The position numbers and the translations under genes are program-made. The notes under the pieces were generated by a model that saw only the letters and a list, made by a program, of their open reading frames with translations, had not been told where the DNA came from and did not search any database. 49,083 bases of DNA from Spirogloea muscicola (lineage: Eukaryota; Streptophyta; Zygnematophyceae; Spirogloeales; Spirogloeaceae): assembly GCA_009602725.1 (NCBI GenBank), contig WELB01000001.1, forward strand, positions 742,783 through 791,865. The letters run 5' to 3'. Below, one piece after another: positions 23,041 through 33,529 of the stretch (position 1 is the first letter of the stretch; each line of letters opens with the position of its first letter).

Positions 23041-24890
23041 GAAGGCAACCCCAGGCGTCAGTGGTGTGTTCACGAGCGCCGGCCCATGGTGGCAATAGAG
23101 CGATTCAAGTAAGCTCTCATTTGGCTGCCGACATTACTTCGACAGCGAGGCACACCTGCCGTATGTGGCGCCAAGCTGTGAGCCCCGACAGTCTCAAAAG
23201 CGGGCGTTGTGCGCCTCCGCCCATTCCCGACCTCAGCGCCGCCGCCAGTCAGAAGCCTCGGCAAAGGCCCCGCCATGTGCACCACATGAGGGCTCCCACA
23301 GGGCTCCCAATCCGCCTCAAGGGCGCAAGTCAATTGGAAGAGAAGGCTCCTCCAACGAGGAGTGGTGGTTGCAAGAAATCTGCCCAAACAGGTACCCGAG
23401 GTTTGGGATCCAAGCCCTAATACAGGGGTCAATGAAGGAGGCCGCCGTCTCCTGCACCTCCTGAAGCTGGGTCCCTCAACTCGGCGATTGCAACTGGAAA
23501 TTTGCCTTGTATTGCATGATGCCGTCCCCTTCTAATGTATAAATCTTCAACGCCACATCTGCGCACAACGTACTTGGTACAAGCGATGACAACTCACTGA
23601 AGTCTTGTGCTATGCCCCATGCTCAATGAATTCACTGGCTTGAAGTCAGGCATCCACGCAATTGGGACGGCTCAGTATAGCATTACGGTCAAGCTTACTA
23701 GCTTCATCTTCTTCACCTCTGAAAAAGGTTCATGCTTCTATGATACATGTGTTGCTTCGCTCAAGCCCTAAAAGTACAGATTTACATCGTGCTCGTGCTT
23801 CTTATTGGCATCGCTTGGTTGTCTTCATAACCTCGATGTTGCTATCAGCAACCTTCCACCTCACTAGCTGTCAGACTCGGGTGGCGGTAGAATCTCCATG
23901 TACAACGAAAGGATATAAACGGTGTCCTCATGCTTTGCATGTGGTCGTGCTGTGTCGAACATTGACAGATGTTGGACATTGAAGCCTTAACAACTGCTAC
24001 GATTGTAAGGCATGGGCTGGTCTACCAGATTGAGCGAGCGACTCAAAGTGAATGAATGTTGATCAAAAGCTTGTGCGATAGTCATAAAAAGGAGAGTCAA
24101 GGAAGAAGTGATGCATACTGACGCCGTGCGAAGCTTCTACAAGCACTTACAAGCCGGTGTAGCTCAGGCTCTGTCAACATATGATGACAAGCTTTGAGCC
24201 TGCACAACGGAACAGGAGGAGCAGCGGCGTGGAAGATCCAGGCGCAGTTCTGTAATCGTTGCTGCTCGGTACGCGAAGGATGCATAGTGCATATGAGAAT
24301 GCTCGCTCGAAGTGATAGGCGACTTAAGGCTAAACAAGGCGTGTACCCTGTGGTGAGCTTCACCGAGCGCATGGAGCCTGCAGCCGGAGCTGCAAGGCCC
24401 GGGCCTGCCTACGCAGCTAGGAAAGTTGGCCAAACGCCGGCTTGGCCACATGCTCGAGACGATCGCATCGCCTGCCCAGCCGGCGGCCGCATCCGTCCAG
24501 CAACCCGTACCGCGTTTGTGGCCTGCAAGCGGCCTTCTCCACGGCAGGCCGGCCTCGGCCACGAGGTCGCCTCGTGGGTCTATCGGTGTTTGCCGCCCCA
24601 TATGGCGGCACAAGGCGGGCCCGCGGGCGCCCCCTGACTCTCACAACCGAACATGCGGTGTGCAGGCCGCCTGGAGTCCCGGGCGGCGAGGCGAGGTGGG
24701 GCTGAACAGGGGCCGGTGGCAGCGGCCACACCAGGAGAACGGTGGCGGCGGCCCCACCAGGAGACAGAAGAATCGGGAAATTCGAGCGTCAGACAATGGC
24801 CAGAAGGGCCGCCTGCAAGGTGAGAGCACCGACGGCCGGTCGGCGCCGGGGCCAGCGGGGTGGGAAAAGGGAGTATTTCCCAGGAATCCA
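23041..24890. other. No supported gene
   Basis: Moderate to GC-rich sequence. A 26-base tandem duplication lies at about 24714-24765 (GGTGGC.GCGGCC.CACCAGGAGA twice). Frames at 24194-25199 are long because of GC content, and I see no family in them. Confidence 0.35.
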
Positions 24891-24950
24891 ATGGCTGCTG
24901 ATGTCAGAAGAAGAGCGGCAGTGAAAGCCAGCCAGAGAGAGGCAGCTCTT
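24891..24950 (-). repeat. Second-family hairpin unit, minus strand
   Basis: In reverse it reads CTGGCTGGCTTTCACTGCCG, then CTCTTCTTCTGACATCAGCAGCC, the layout of the second-family units at 22117 and 47205. Confidence 0.5.
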
Positions 24951-26080
24951 CCTTCCGACGAGGGGGCAAGGCCAGGCCAAGGAGAGTGGACAAAAAGGAA
25001 GGGCGGAGGACGCGGCGCCTCGCCGCCGCTGGCGGAGGAGCGGCGCCGCGGCCCTTTTCCTGCGGCCAGGAGGAGCGGCGGCGGGTCGGCAGTCGCGGCG
25101 ACGGCGCTCGCTGAGACGGCCGCCCGCCTCCCCGGAGCCGCCGTCACGCGGGCGTGCCGCCCGGCGTCACGTGACGGGATCCAGCCACCGCCACCCTGAC
25201 CGGGCACGTGCGGCCGTCTCCGGGCCCGGCGGGGCCAAGATCGAGCCGGCGCTTGCCGACAACCTGCCGGCGACCCAAGACTTTTCGACAACTGCGTACA
25301 AACTCAGTACAAAATCAGTACCATGACAGCTCGTTCTGGAGGTAAAGAACCACTGGCTGTCAATGTGAGGCCTGTCGGGTTTAGGGCCCAACCAGGGCCC
25401 GCCGGAGGCGGAGCCCCGCACGGCGCGAGGAGGGCAATATCACATGGGCGGCGGAGCTGGCGCCAGGCCACGCAGGCCGCCCTGAGGGGGTCGCGGCCGG
25501 CTTGCCCGCCCAGCCGGGCGGCAGGGGAGCGTGCCCGGCCCTGCGGTTCCTCCCCCCCCCCCCCCTACCCACTCGAGTAGCAGCCTCCCAGCCTTGCAAC
25601 CCCGCCGCAGTCCTACATGGCGCCGGCACATAACGCAGTCCCGCCGGCCGCTGTGATTGCGCCCACTTGCTCGGCGCGTGTCCGGTTCTCATCCCATTCG
25701 CCGCTTGGATCCCGTGGGTCACCTGCTTCAGGTGGTTGGTCCACTCTCATTCACCGGCTCTTCACAGCCCCTTGTTCACAGTAACAGCACGTATCTAACC
25801 TGGCTGCGGGATCTGATGGCGCCACATATTGTAGCGATGACGTGCTCTCAAACGGCTGGGGGCGACTTGAGCTAGTAGTTTGTTACTCGTTTATACCTGC
25901 AAGGAGAAAGGGTGACCGCACACTTAACCTCAAGAGGCACCAACATTGATTCAGTCGCCTTGGTGACTTGGTTTCTGCCAGGACGACTACCTTCTCCGAC
26001 TTAATTGAGCAACTGTTGCTTATGAGCATTAGGTTGTTCCAAGTTGTCAATCCTTATCGTGGCCCACAACCCCTTATATT
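24951..26080. other. No supported gene; C-run
   Basis: A GC-rich half (24951-25700) has a run of about 16 C near 25548-25563; the rest is more AT-rich. Nothing is recognised. Confidence 0.35.
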
Positions 26081-26084
26081 TTCA

Positions 26085-26140
26085 CTTTCAGGCTGGCCAC
26101 TTCACAGCCACAGCCCCCATGGTGGTGCACGCTTCTTCTC
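26085..26140 (+). repeat. Isolated hairpin unit
   Basis: GGCTGGccacttCACAGCC followed by ACAGCCCCCATGG is a single worn copy of the first hairpin family, without a coding end beside it. Confidence 0.5.
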
Positions 26141-27140
26141 AGGTGGTGTGCGATCTACAACGCCTGACAATAACTCAATTGAGGCAACTCAAGCATGTGT
26201 AGCTCATGGTTGCTGACGGACATGTGCTAGTTCCGCAAAAGAGCCAGCCACTCGGGCCACTTTCAGTGGGCGTCCTTCCTGGCTAGCACAACATGCCCAG
26301 CTCCTGTCTACCATCTTCTCGATGGCTCCCCACAGCCCTTGCCTTCGATCGCAGCCCAGCTACTTTTCTTCCATGTGATATTACTGTTTCACATTTCTAC
26401 GGAATGTCATACTAGCAGCTGCAGTGAAGAGCACACTGGTAGCCAACTCCTAGGTCTGCTGGCAGGCAATATTGGCACAAGCCGGAAGACATTACGTCCA
26501 GCAGAAAGCAATCAAGAAACGTCCACTTGAGTCGTTATTGCTGGCCTGTGGGTGTCAGATTTCAATCTCCCGTTCCTCGCATAAGCAGAAAATGATCAAG
26601 CAGGTAGATTCCACAATATGCGGCCTATTCCTCCGGCTCAGAGCAAGACCATACGTGCAAGAGGTCAGTAAGACGACTACTTGGAGCGCAATGAGCTGCC
26701 GACCGCATGAACAGGACAGCCTTTTTGTAGCGAAAGGCCTGCTCTGCTGAAGATTCTTTGCAGAACACAGCACATTGTGGGCCTGCACATGGTCCGCGGC
26801 TTATGCTAAGAGCCAAGCTAGAGCCCTCACGCCGCCTGCCAAAGTGAAGGTTTCAGCTGCATGTTTCAGTGTCCTTGGCCAGCTGTCCATCTTGTGGAAG
26901 CCCCAAGTGTTGCTGATTGCAGCTGACGAGTCCGAGCCACCTGGCAAGGCCGCAGCGCGCCTCCTCCCCGGCCGCAAACTCCACCGAGCCTAATGGCCGT
27001 CGCCGGGGAGCAACCCCCCCGGCGGCAGGACGACGGCATGCTGGCGCAAGCGGCCGCGGTGCACGCGGGTGGCCTGGCGCCGGGACCCTGGCGGGCGGGG
27101 AGGCGCCGGGGGCCGGGGGGCCGCGCCTGCAGCGGCCCCT
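26141..27140. other. No supported gene
   Basis: Short frames only. From 26930 on the sequence becomes very GC-rich. Confidence 0.35.
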
Positions 27141-27360
27141 TTTCATTCCTTACATTCACTTTGGCTGGCCTCTCACAGCCATTGCCTTATTTTGGAAGAG
27201 CCGTTGCTTCGGGCCTGCTAGCAGTGGGGCACGCGCCCGGGAGGGCCCTCCTAGAAGAAGAACGCGCGGTGCGCATGAATGGAAGGGAGGCCAGATTCGA
27301 GCGAGTACATTCTTCAGGCAAAACCTAGTGCACAAATAGGGCCACACTGAACCAAGCCCA
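27141..27360. mobile_element. Hairpin unit (+) abutting a family B tail (-)
   Basis: A near-consensus unit lies at 27163-27210 (+): GGCTGGCCTCTCACAGCC and ATTGCCTTATTTTGGAAGAGCC. From 27255 to 27355 the sequence matches, with substitutions, the reverse family B tail at 35955-36060 (GCGCATGAA, GGGAGGCCA, CTTCAGGCA, CTAGTGCA). Confidence 0.65.
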
Positions 27361-28118
27361 AGCGAAGCGGTGGGTGAGGGAGCTGGGGTTTCGCCGCCGC
27401 CCGGGCCCACGAGGGGTGAGCGAGCCCGGCGGGGGGCCGGGCGGGGGCCGGCCTCTGGGGCCAGCGGGGCGCGGCGGGGGCGCGGCCAATTGGCGCGACG
27501 TTTCAGATCCGCGGCGGGAGGCGGCGGTGGTGGCTGGCGGCGCGCCACCTGGGCGCCACCGTGTCGCGCGGGCGGGCCGCGGCATTGGGCCGACTGGGGA
27601 GGTGCCGTCACGGCTACCACGGGGAGCACGTTCCGCCGGCCACGCATGGGCCGTTACTCCCCCCCCGCTTTGCGGCTGCATGACCCCCACTTTGCCCCCA
27701 GCTGGCCCGCTCGGCCCTGGATGGACGCGACATCGCTCCAGCTTCATCGCCGTGTTGTACGAGGTTGGCGCGGCGGGCCAAGCACGTGGGACCGGGACGT
27801 GGGCTCGAACCCCACCCCCCTCCCCTGCGGCTGGCAATCCCTCCGCGGCCGCCGGCCCCGGGGGGCTGATCTCGGCGCTGGCTGGCCGCGGNNNNNNNNN
27901 NNNNNNNNNNNNNNNNNNNNNNNNNNNNNNNNNNNTCCCACCATCACTCCTCCCACGCCACTCGGCCCCGCCGCCCGCGCTGCCGCTGCAGGCGCCCCCC
28001 CACGACTCGCGAGACGGGCGCGCTCTCGCTCACACAGCCCACCTGCTCTCCCCTTCGCCCCCGCTCCTCCCCACTCCCGCCGCAGCCCCTCCTCCACGGC
28101 CGCTGCGTTGCCCACTCA

Positions 28119-28150
<32 letters not shown>

Positions 28151-28158
28151 GCCCTGCC
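27361..28158. promoter_or_regulatory. GC-rich region with a 44-base assembly gap; promoter and leader of the gene at 28159
   Basis: Very GC-rich, with N at 27892-27935 and a CCG repeat at about 28122-28150 immediately 5' of the start codon. The frame of the downstream gene stays open through this region, but the translation is low-complexity and spans the gap. I read it as promoter and leader rather than coding. Confidence 0.45.
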
Positions 28159-29273
28159 ATGGGGCCTCGCACGCGGAACGAGGGCGCCGAGGCGCGGCTG
28201 CTGGAGCGCGAGCGCGGGTGCCAGCAGCAGCCGGGCCTCGCCAAGCCCCAGCACAGGTGCGGGGCAGCCGAGCAGGACCCTCGCCGCGTCATGGACTTCC
28301 CGGCCTCCCCGCCCGAGTCCCCTGAAGACTCCCTGCACGACCTGCATGGGTCGCCCAGCCCTCTCGGCGGCGCGCGGACCCCAATCGGCCGGCAAGACGA
28401 GGACGGCTTCGTCGCCAACTACCCATATCCCAGCCCGTTCTACTGCACCTCCTCGTTGCCAGCCAGCCCCCTGAAGGTGGAGCGCAAGCTCGAGTCCCGC
28501 AGGCGGCGATCGATAGACCTTGGCTGCAAGCCCACAGGAGGATGCAGCCCAGTCCCGTGGTCACAAGAGGCCGAGCGGCCCCGCCGGCATTCGATGAGCG
28601 CGTCCTCTCGCAGCTCTGCCGACCATGAGCGCGACAGCCTGAGGCGCACTTCCTTCTCTTCGGCCTCGCCCTCCTCCTCAAGGACCTCGGCCGAGTACAG
28701 CCGGGATTGTGAGGCAGCCTCTCCTTCGAGGCTATCGGGCGAATTCGACAGGCCAGGGGCTGCTAGTCCCCTTCAGTCACCCCACCGGAGCTCGAGCAGG
28801 CAACTCCGGAAATTCCTGCCCGCCTCACCCAGCCACGCCCGCTGCGGGTCGGCGGAGTCCGAAGCTGGGGAGCCCCAAGGCGTCTGGTCGGATCGCTGCA
28901 AGCGCACCCCGACTGAAGACGTCGAGTATGGCATGGCTCCAGTGCAGGCGCTGCGGCACGCACACCTTTCACACCGGTGAGCATCCTTTCCAGGGACTTT
29001 GTGATATGCCGCATAGTGCATCTGCACTGCATTTGAAAATTTGGGCATCTCAGCAGCTCAACTGCGTGACGCAATGCATCGAAGGATTGGCGGTAACATT
29101 GAGCTGGGCTGATTGCATTTCCCATTTTTTGCTATTGCAGACGCCTGTACCAACCAGTTGTTGTTCGAACAAGCACAGCGAGTACTGGCCGCATTGGTAA
29201 CGAGGCCAACTGTTACTGCAGCAGCCAAGCCACGGGCCTCAGAGAGGGCCCTGCCTGGGTCGCTCTTCAATGA
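28159..29273 (+). CDS. Ser/Arg/Pro-rich hypothetical protein with kinase-type phosphosites
   Basis: Exon 1 is 28159-28976 and exon 2 is 29151-29273, joined in phase 2 by GTGAGC...TTGCAG. The product is about 313 residues. The start codon follows a CCG-repeat leader; a second ATG at 28291 begins MDFPASPPESPEDSLHD. I recognise no domain. The protein looks disordered: Ser, Pro and Arg dominate, with three basophilic sites (RRRSID, RPRRHSM, LRRTSF) and several SP pairs, so regulation by phosphorylation is a fair inference. The 3' end is uncertain, because sequence homologous to the duplicate at 36255-37290 continues well past the stop to about 29640, and another frame stays open to 29424. The duplicate is broken by stops, which makes this the functional copy if either is. 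Confidence 0.6.
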
Positions 29274-30212
29274 GCCGTTAGTCAACCTGGCGAGATTGGC
29301 ACTCAAAACTGCGAACAAAAAAGTCTCGATACATTCCCCCAAAATCAAGCCACAAGTTTCCTGCTTTGGATTGCCCAGAGAACAGCGCAACGCAGCATCT
29401 TGTGTGCACTTTCCTGCAGATTGACAAGCCAAAATTGGCGAATGCAATCATTTCTGTTTTACATTTAGCAGCTCTGAGCACTGAGCACGTCATATGCACG
29501 CCGCATCCAATCTCAGTGGCCATGACGTGCTCAGTCCTCTGATTGACAACTTGGAATCCCCTTCGCGCCACTCTTGAGCCCCTCAAAGTCGGGGTTCTGG
29601 CGATCAGCTCCGGCTGCTGTGCCTGATGATGCGCACTGAACAAATTTGTACAAATACTTTCAATTCAAGTGAAAAGCAACCAATGGCATCACTGCCCAGT
29701 TCATTTGCAACTTGCAATCATGTGGCTATTGCCTTCCTCTTGAACTCAAGCCTTGATGTATCTTACAGTGCATTGCCCCTTGACAAACTCTGGCTAGCTA
29801 GAAGCAGCCAAGGCCTTTTGGCTGATCCTTGTTGCTGCATCAACATTTAGTCGCACCCCGGACCTAGTAAACCATGTGCACATGATGTGGCAAACATTCG
29901 AACCCTATCGATACATTGCCAAAGGCAGCGGGCTGCTTCCAACATAGCCAATTTGGGATCTGCAAGCCGCCTGTGTAGCTAGTGGAGATGCCCACAAATA
30001 CCTCTATGCTGTTTTGCATGAGCAAAGGATGACAGCAGAGGCTTGTGACTTGCTCCATCACAGACTGTACCCTTTCAGTAATTGAACATGGTAAGATGCA
30101 CCTGCAGGACAGTGATGCTCGAGATGCGAGCCAATGGGGTTCCTGGCGCCTCGACAAACTGAATTGCTGGCCAGCACTAGCGTAGGCCTATAGCACATGT
30201 GCCAGCCAGCTC
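29274..30212. other. Intergenic and 3' UTR, no supported gene
   Basis: Up to about 29640 it is homologous to 36920-37290, probably 3' UTR or an unresolved exon of the gene before it. The remainder up to OSTC shows nothing recognisable. Confidence 0.4.
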
Positions 30213-30217
30213 TTACA
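30213..30217 (-). terminator. Candidate TGTAA poly(A) signal of OSTC
   Basis: TGTAA on the minus strand, about 80 bases behind the OSTC stop codon. This is the usual green-algal polyadenylation signal in place of AATAAA. A five-base match by itself is weak evidence. Confidence 0.4.
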
Positions 30218-30298
30218 GGGTTGCCTTCGAATACATTGAGCCACAAAATGAACCGTGTCAAAGGGCACACAGCGCCGCCGGCCTCAGTGGCCTGGCGT

Positions 30299-31363
30299 TC
30301 AGAAAGACATGAGGTACCTGGGCATCTTAATCCGCAAGAACAGCATGCTCATGGAGTAGGAGATGACGACCATTAGGGCTCCTGCAATGGCGAATGTCAG
30401 GCGGATGTTCCTGCACGAAGCAGGGGGAGAAGGCACCACCCCAAGCGAGGTGTCAGGCTGGCATCAGTGGCAACAGGGCAAAGGGGACGCTCCTGAGCTA
30501 AAGCGAGAGCGAGGGAGTTGCTGTCAGCGGCTTGGCACCCTCCCTGGCACTCGCACCCGAGGGTGGGGCGTATGTACGACACCGTAACTGCGACCAAATT
30601 CCTACTTAGCTCCGGCTCAGAAAATCACAGTGGGAAATCTGGGGCTGAGGTGACTGGGCGGACTCAAGGGAATAGCGAAGCAATGGCGGTGCGAGGGGAA
30701 GAATGTGGCTGCTGATAAGCAAAACGTGCGACTGCAGAAGCCAGCCAGGCATGGGGGGGGAGCGCCAGGGAGAGAGGAGTAGAGTATCACTTCTCGCGGC
30801 TTCGGTCGACGGCCCAGTCGAGGAGGATGAAGCCGGCGCCGCCGAGCACGAACATGAAGCCCGCGGAGAGGCCCTCGATGATGTACTGCGCGTTCACGCG
30901 GCCCGCCAGGAAGACCTACGCCGCCACGAGGCCGTCACCACGGCGGGTGTCAGCTGCAGGCTGGCCGGCACCCAGCCGCCGCGCGGGCGGCGGCGACGGG
31001 CGACCTCAAGGCGGAGGCCTTCGGAAGCTGGAAGCGGACTCGCGCCTTCATTGCCGTCCTCGCCGCCGCCATTTCCGCCGCCGCCGTCGCCGCCGCCACT
31101 GCCGCCGCTGGTCGGGAGGAGAGCCGGAGGTTGTGGGCGGGCGGCGTCTCGGGGGCCCCACCTGCGGCACCCAGGCGCCGGTGGCGGGGTCCTTGCGGCT
31201 GCCGATGCCCGGCGGCTCCGCGATCACGTCGTACACGAAGCCCGAGACGACGAGGAAGTAGCTGCCGAGGAGCGCCGCCAGCACGGCGCCCGGCGGCACC
31301 GCCGGCACCAGCGCCGCCGGCGACGGCGCCCGCNGGCGCCGGGGGGCCCGCCGTGGGCGCCAT
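30299..31363 (-). CDS. OSTC: Oligosaccharyltransferase complex subunit OSTC (DC2 family)
   Basis: Exons on the minus strand: 31363-31162, 30915-30791, 30410-30299, with phases 0 and 2 matching. The product is about 145 residues against 149 in human OSTC. Family signatures are clear: [18 protein letters not shown] (human SYFLITGGIIYDVIVEPP), [25 protein letters not shown] and a C-terminal [12 protein letters not shown]. Three hydrophobic segments fit the three-helix topology. OSTC is a membrane subunit of the STT3A-type oligosaccharyltransferase that helps it dock on the Sec61 translocon for N-glycosylation in the ER. The ATG at 31363-31361 is out of frame with the conserved part unless the single n at 31334 is not a real base. 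Removing it restores one frame. A retroelement lies about 130 bases 5' of the start. Confidence 0.93.
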
Positions 31364-31489
31364 GGCTGGCCCGGCAGCCCGGGGGGCGGAGTGGGGGGTT
31401 GGGTTTCGAAGCTTGCGGAACAAAATCTTATTGTAGCCGCTGGTTGACAAAAATTGGTTCTGAAATCCTGAACAGAGTCATGCCCCCCA

Positions 31490-31575
31490 CATACATGCAC
31501 CCGGCTGGCCTTTACAGCCGCCGCTCCTGATCATTTCATGCAGTAGATAATAGAAGCCGCATTCTTCTGCTTCGT
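31490..31575 (+). repeat. Second-family hairpin unit
   Basis: ATGCACCCGGCTGGCCTTTACAGCCGCC, then CATGCAGTAGATAATAGAAGCCGCATTCTTC. It matches the units at 22117 and 47205. It lies in opposite orientation to, and directly behind, the family A 3' tail. Confidence 0.6.
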
Positions 31576-31599
31576 CGGAGGCGCAGGAGAGTGTATTAA

Positions 31600-32689
31600 G
31601 AGATGGAGGGCCATGTGTGGCCAAGTACAAAGGTAAGCACATTGACAAATGTCTGTCACTCTGCTGCTAAGCTGACCCGCTCAGTAACCACGAGTAAGCA
31701 CATAGAGGTCACTAACTGATGCCCGAATACCGGACGGCACTCGACAACCTCTGGAGCTACCAGCTAAGGCTCGACCAGCTTTTTGATGCAATGCATGAGC
31801 CTGAGCTCGCTGCAGACAAACTGATACTCGACGTCGCAAGAACGACAAGAAGGCTGCCGGCATGCCCAGCTGAGCTGGAAGCATATCCTCACGACGTGCA
31901 TATCCCAAGCTTGCTATCTTCTCCAGCAAGGTGTGAAAGCGAGGGCCCATGCAGCCGAATGTGTCGATGGCCGCCGGTAGGAGATGATCGCTGCGGGGGT
32001 AGTCAGAGTAGTGTCGGAGCTTTCTCTGCTCAGCACCTCCCACCGCGTGGCCAGAAATATGTGTCGAAGCGGAACTCTTGTATGCCTCTGTCACCACCAC
32101 GTCAACCAAGGCTCGTGGGCCTCCGCCAGGTTGTACACCCACAATGTCCAGGGTGCGACGGTGATGACGTCCCTGCGAATCCGTGGTGATGGGCATTACA
32201 TTGCTCACTTCCACGATGGCGCGGTAGCCGGCGTCGCGCATCAAGCCTGCCAGGGCGTCCCGTAGGAGATTGTGGACGCCAACCACCTCAGGGCCTGTGG
32301 GACACCGCAGCATGTGGGTGGCAAGGTCTCCACCCTCCGCACGAAAGCCGCACTCACACTGTGTCACTCCAATTAGGCAGGTCGGGGGCAGGCCCAGGAA
32401 CAGCTGGAGAAGCGTCCGGAATGCTTCAGGGCTGATTCTGAAGGCGTTGTGAATTCCGTGTGTGGTGAGCCAATCCGTTGCCCCAGGCGTTGCCAGCGAT
32501 GTGAGACGTGCCAGACTCCTTGGATTGGTGTTGATATCCGGCATCGTCCTCAACGACTTGCGGCGCTCGTCCTCAACTGCAGCAACGAGCCTGGCCTGTG
32601 CCGCTTTGTCTGGTGCTTGGTGCTTGGGGGAGGGGACGGTGTGTAACTCGAGTTCGCATTGGGGTCACGGTCGGGTAATCGGTGAATCA
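31600..32689 (-). mobile_element. Non-LTR retrotransposon, family A, 5'-truncated
   Basis: The best preserved copy in the window. Coding sequence is open on the minus strand from about 32640 to 31681 and is followed by a tail ending near 31600. That tail matches the 3' tails at 3993-4086 and 49024-49083. The copy begins abruptly next to a small tandem repeat with a palindrome (32690-32740), as expected of a 5'-truncated insertion. Confidence 0.82.
31681..32553 (-). CDS. C-terminal part of a retrotransposon reverse transcriptase protein (zinc knuckle and restriction-like endonuclease)
   Basis: 290 codons from the first ATG; the same frame extends further upstream to about 32640, so this is the tail end of a longer protein. 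In order: a palm/thumb-distal segment (ISPEAFRTLLQLFLGL); a zinc knuckle CECGFRAEGGDLATHMLRC (C-x1-C-x11-H-x3-C); HNLLRDALAGL; a restriction-like endonuclease core RTLDIVG...RALVDVVVTEA, where D in LDIV and D in VDVV fit the R..PD...D pattern of R2-type elements; then the conserved KLRHYSDYPRSDHLLPAAIDTFG; and the terminal SDLYVLTRGY. The reverse-transcriptase catalytic part is absent from this copy. Confidence 0.78.
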   Translation of the reverse strand: MRTMPDINTNPRSLARLTSLATPGATDWLTTHGIHNAFRISPEAFRTLLQLFLGLPPTCLIGVTQCECGFRAEGGDLATHMLRCPTGPEVVGVHNLLRDALAGLMRDAGYRAIVEVSNVMPITTDSQGRHHRRTLDIVGVQPGGGPRALVDVVVTEAYKSSASTHISGHAVGGAEQRKLRHYSDYPRSDHLLPAAIDTFGCMGPRFHTLLEKIASLGYARREDMLPAQLGMPAAFLSFLRRRVSVCLQRAQAHALHQKAGRALAGSSRGCRVPSGIRASVSDLYVLTRGY

Positions 32690-32740
32690 GCGGACACAAA
32701 CAGGTAGCTGCGGACACAACCAGGTAGCTACTAGCTACCT
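32690..32740. repeat. 20-base tandem repeat ending in a palindrome
   Basis: GCGGACACAAACAGGTAGCT at 32690-32709 is repeated with one change at 32710-32729. It runs into a perfect 9-base inverted repeat with one spacer base (AGGTAGCTA c TAGCTACCT, 32722-32740). Confidence 0.85.
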
Positions 32741-32819
32741 TTCAGTCGCAACAGCCCTCATATTCATTACTGCGTTCTGCCGGTCATGGCACATCTAGCA
32801 CATCCAGCACACCTGCCTC

Positions 32820-33252
32820 GTGCTTCCCCCTTGCTTCTGTTCTCACACCACCAGCCCCTTTTCTTCAGTCCGTCAGGCGGCGGGCGCAGAGGACCGCAAA
32901 TACGCGGACCACCCCGTAGGCGACGAGTTTGTCCCACTCGCCGTCGACGTGCCCGGGGCCTTTGGGTCCAAATGGCTCGACCTTCTCCACCGCCTTGCTC
33001 GCCGTGCGGTGGCCCGCCGCCACGGGCAGCACGGCGAGCAGCCTGGCTTCAACGTCGCCGGGTCCCTCGCACAGGTGTTCAGGATGCGCCTCGCCGTTTC
33101 CCTCCAGCGGTCTCTTGCGTTTGCCGTCCACCTACGTGCAGGCCTCGCCCTGGCGGTTGCCTCCGGGTTTCGTCAGGGCGACGTCTTCCCGCCCTCTAGC
33201 TTGTCGTGCCACAGGGCGTCGACTGCCAGATAGCGTCGAGAAGTCAGTATAG
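32820..33252 (+). pseudogene. Retrotransposon C-terminal fragment, family C
   Basis: The + frame reads RKYADHPVGDEFVPLAVDVPG, then WLDLLHRLARRAVARR, SLAQVFRMRLAVSLQRSLAF and ASGFRQGDVFPPSSL. This is the same order as the fragments at 16811, 17880 and 20960, and corresponds to KLRHYSDYPRSDHLLPAAIDTFG in family A. The usual SDL..LTRGY end is replaced by an early stop at about 33233. Confidence 0.7.
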
Positions 33253-33529
33253 GCCGGAAGCAGGCAACAAATCAGTGTGGAATTGTGGACACTCAATGAA
33301 ATGAGGCAGAAAGAAGGTCTACTAGGACTTCAGAAGCTAATTTGATAGCGAAAGAAAACAACACAACAGAAAATAACAGAATAGGAGTAATTAACAGATG
33401 ACGTGGTTGGCAATTGAGAACTTGGAATGGAAATGTACAATTCACCTAGTAAACAGGATCAGATGGACAAGTCACAAGCAAAGTGTACGAACAAGTAACC
33501 AGAACGAGTGACAAGTACCCTCAAAGAGA
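33253..33529. other. AT-richer spacer, no gene
   Basis: A/G-rich sequence with no frame of note before the minisatellite. Confidence 0.4.

Noticed and set aside
24426-25291. 257-codon + frame and 216-codon - frame
   Set aside because: Overlapping frames in GC-rich DNA, and the minus frame runs through a hairpin repeat unit, so neither looks like a host protein.
27795-27830. tRNA-like T-arm (GTGGG CTCGAAC CCCAC)
   Set aside because: No matching acceptor stem, D-arm or anticodon arm could be placed on either strand.
27370-28158. Long open frames on both strands upstream of the gene at 28159, including one that runs through the N gap
   Set aside because: Translations are low-complexity Gly, Arg, Pro and Ala, open on both strands, and cross unknown bases. 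GC content explains them.
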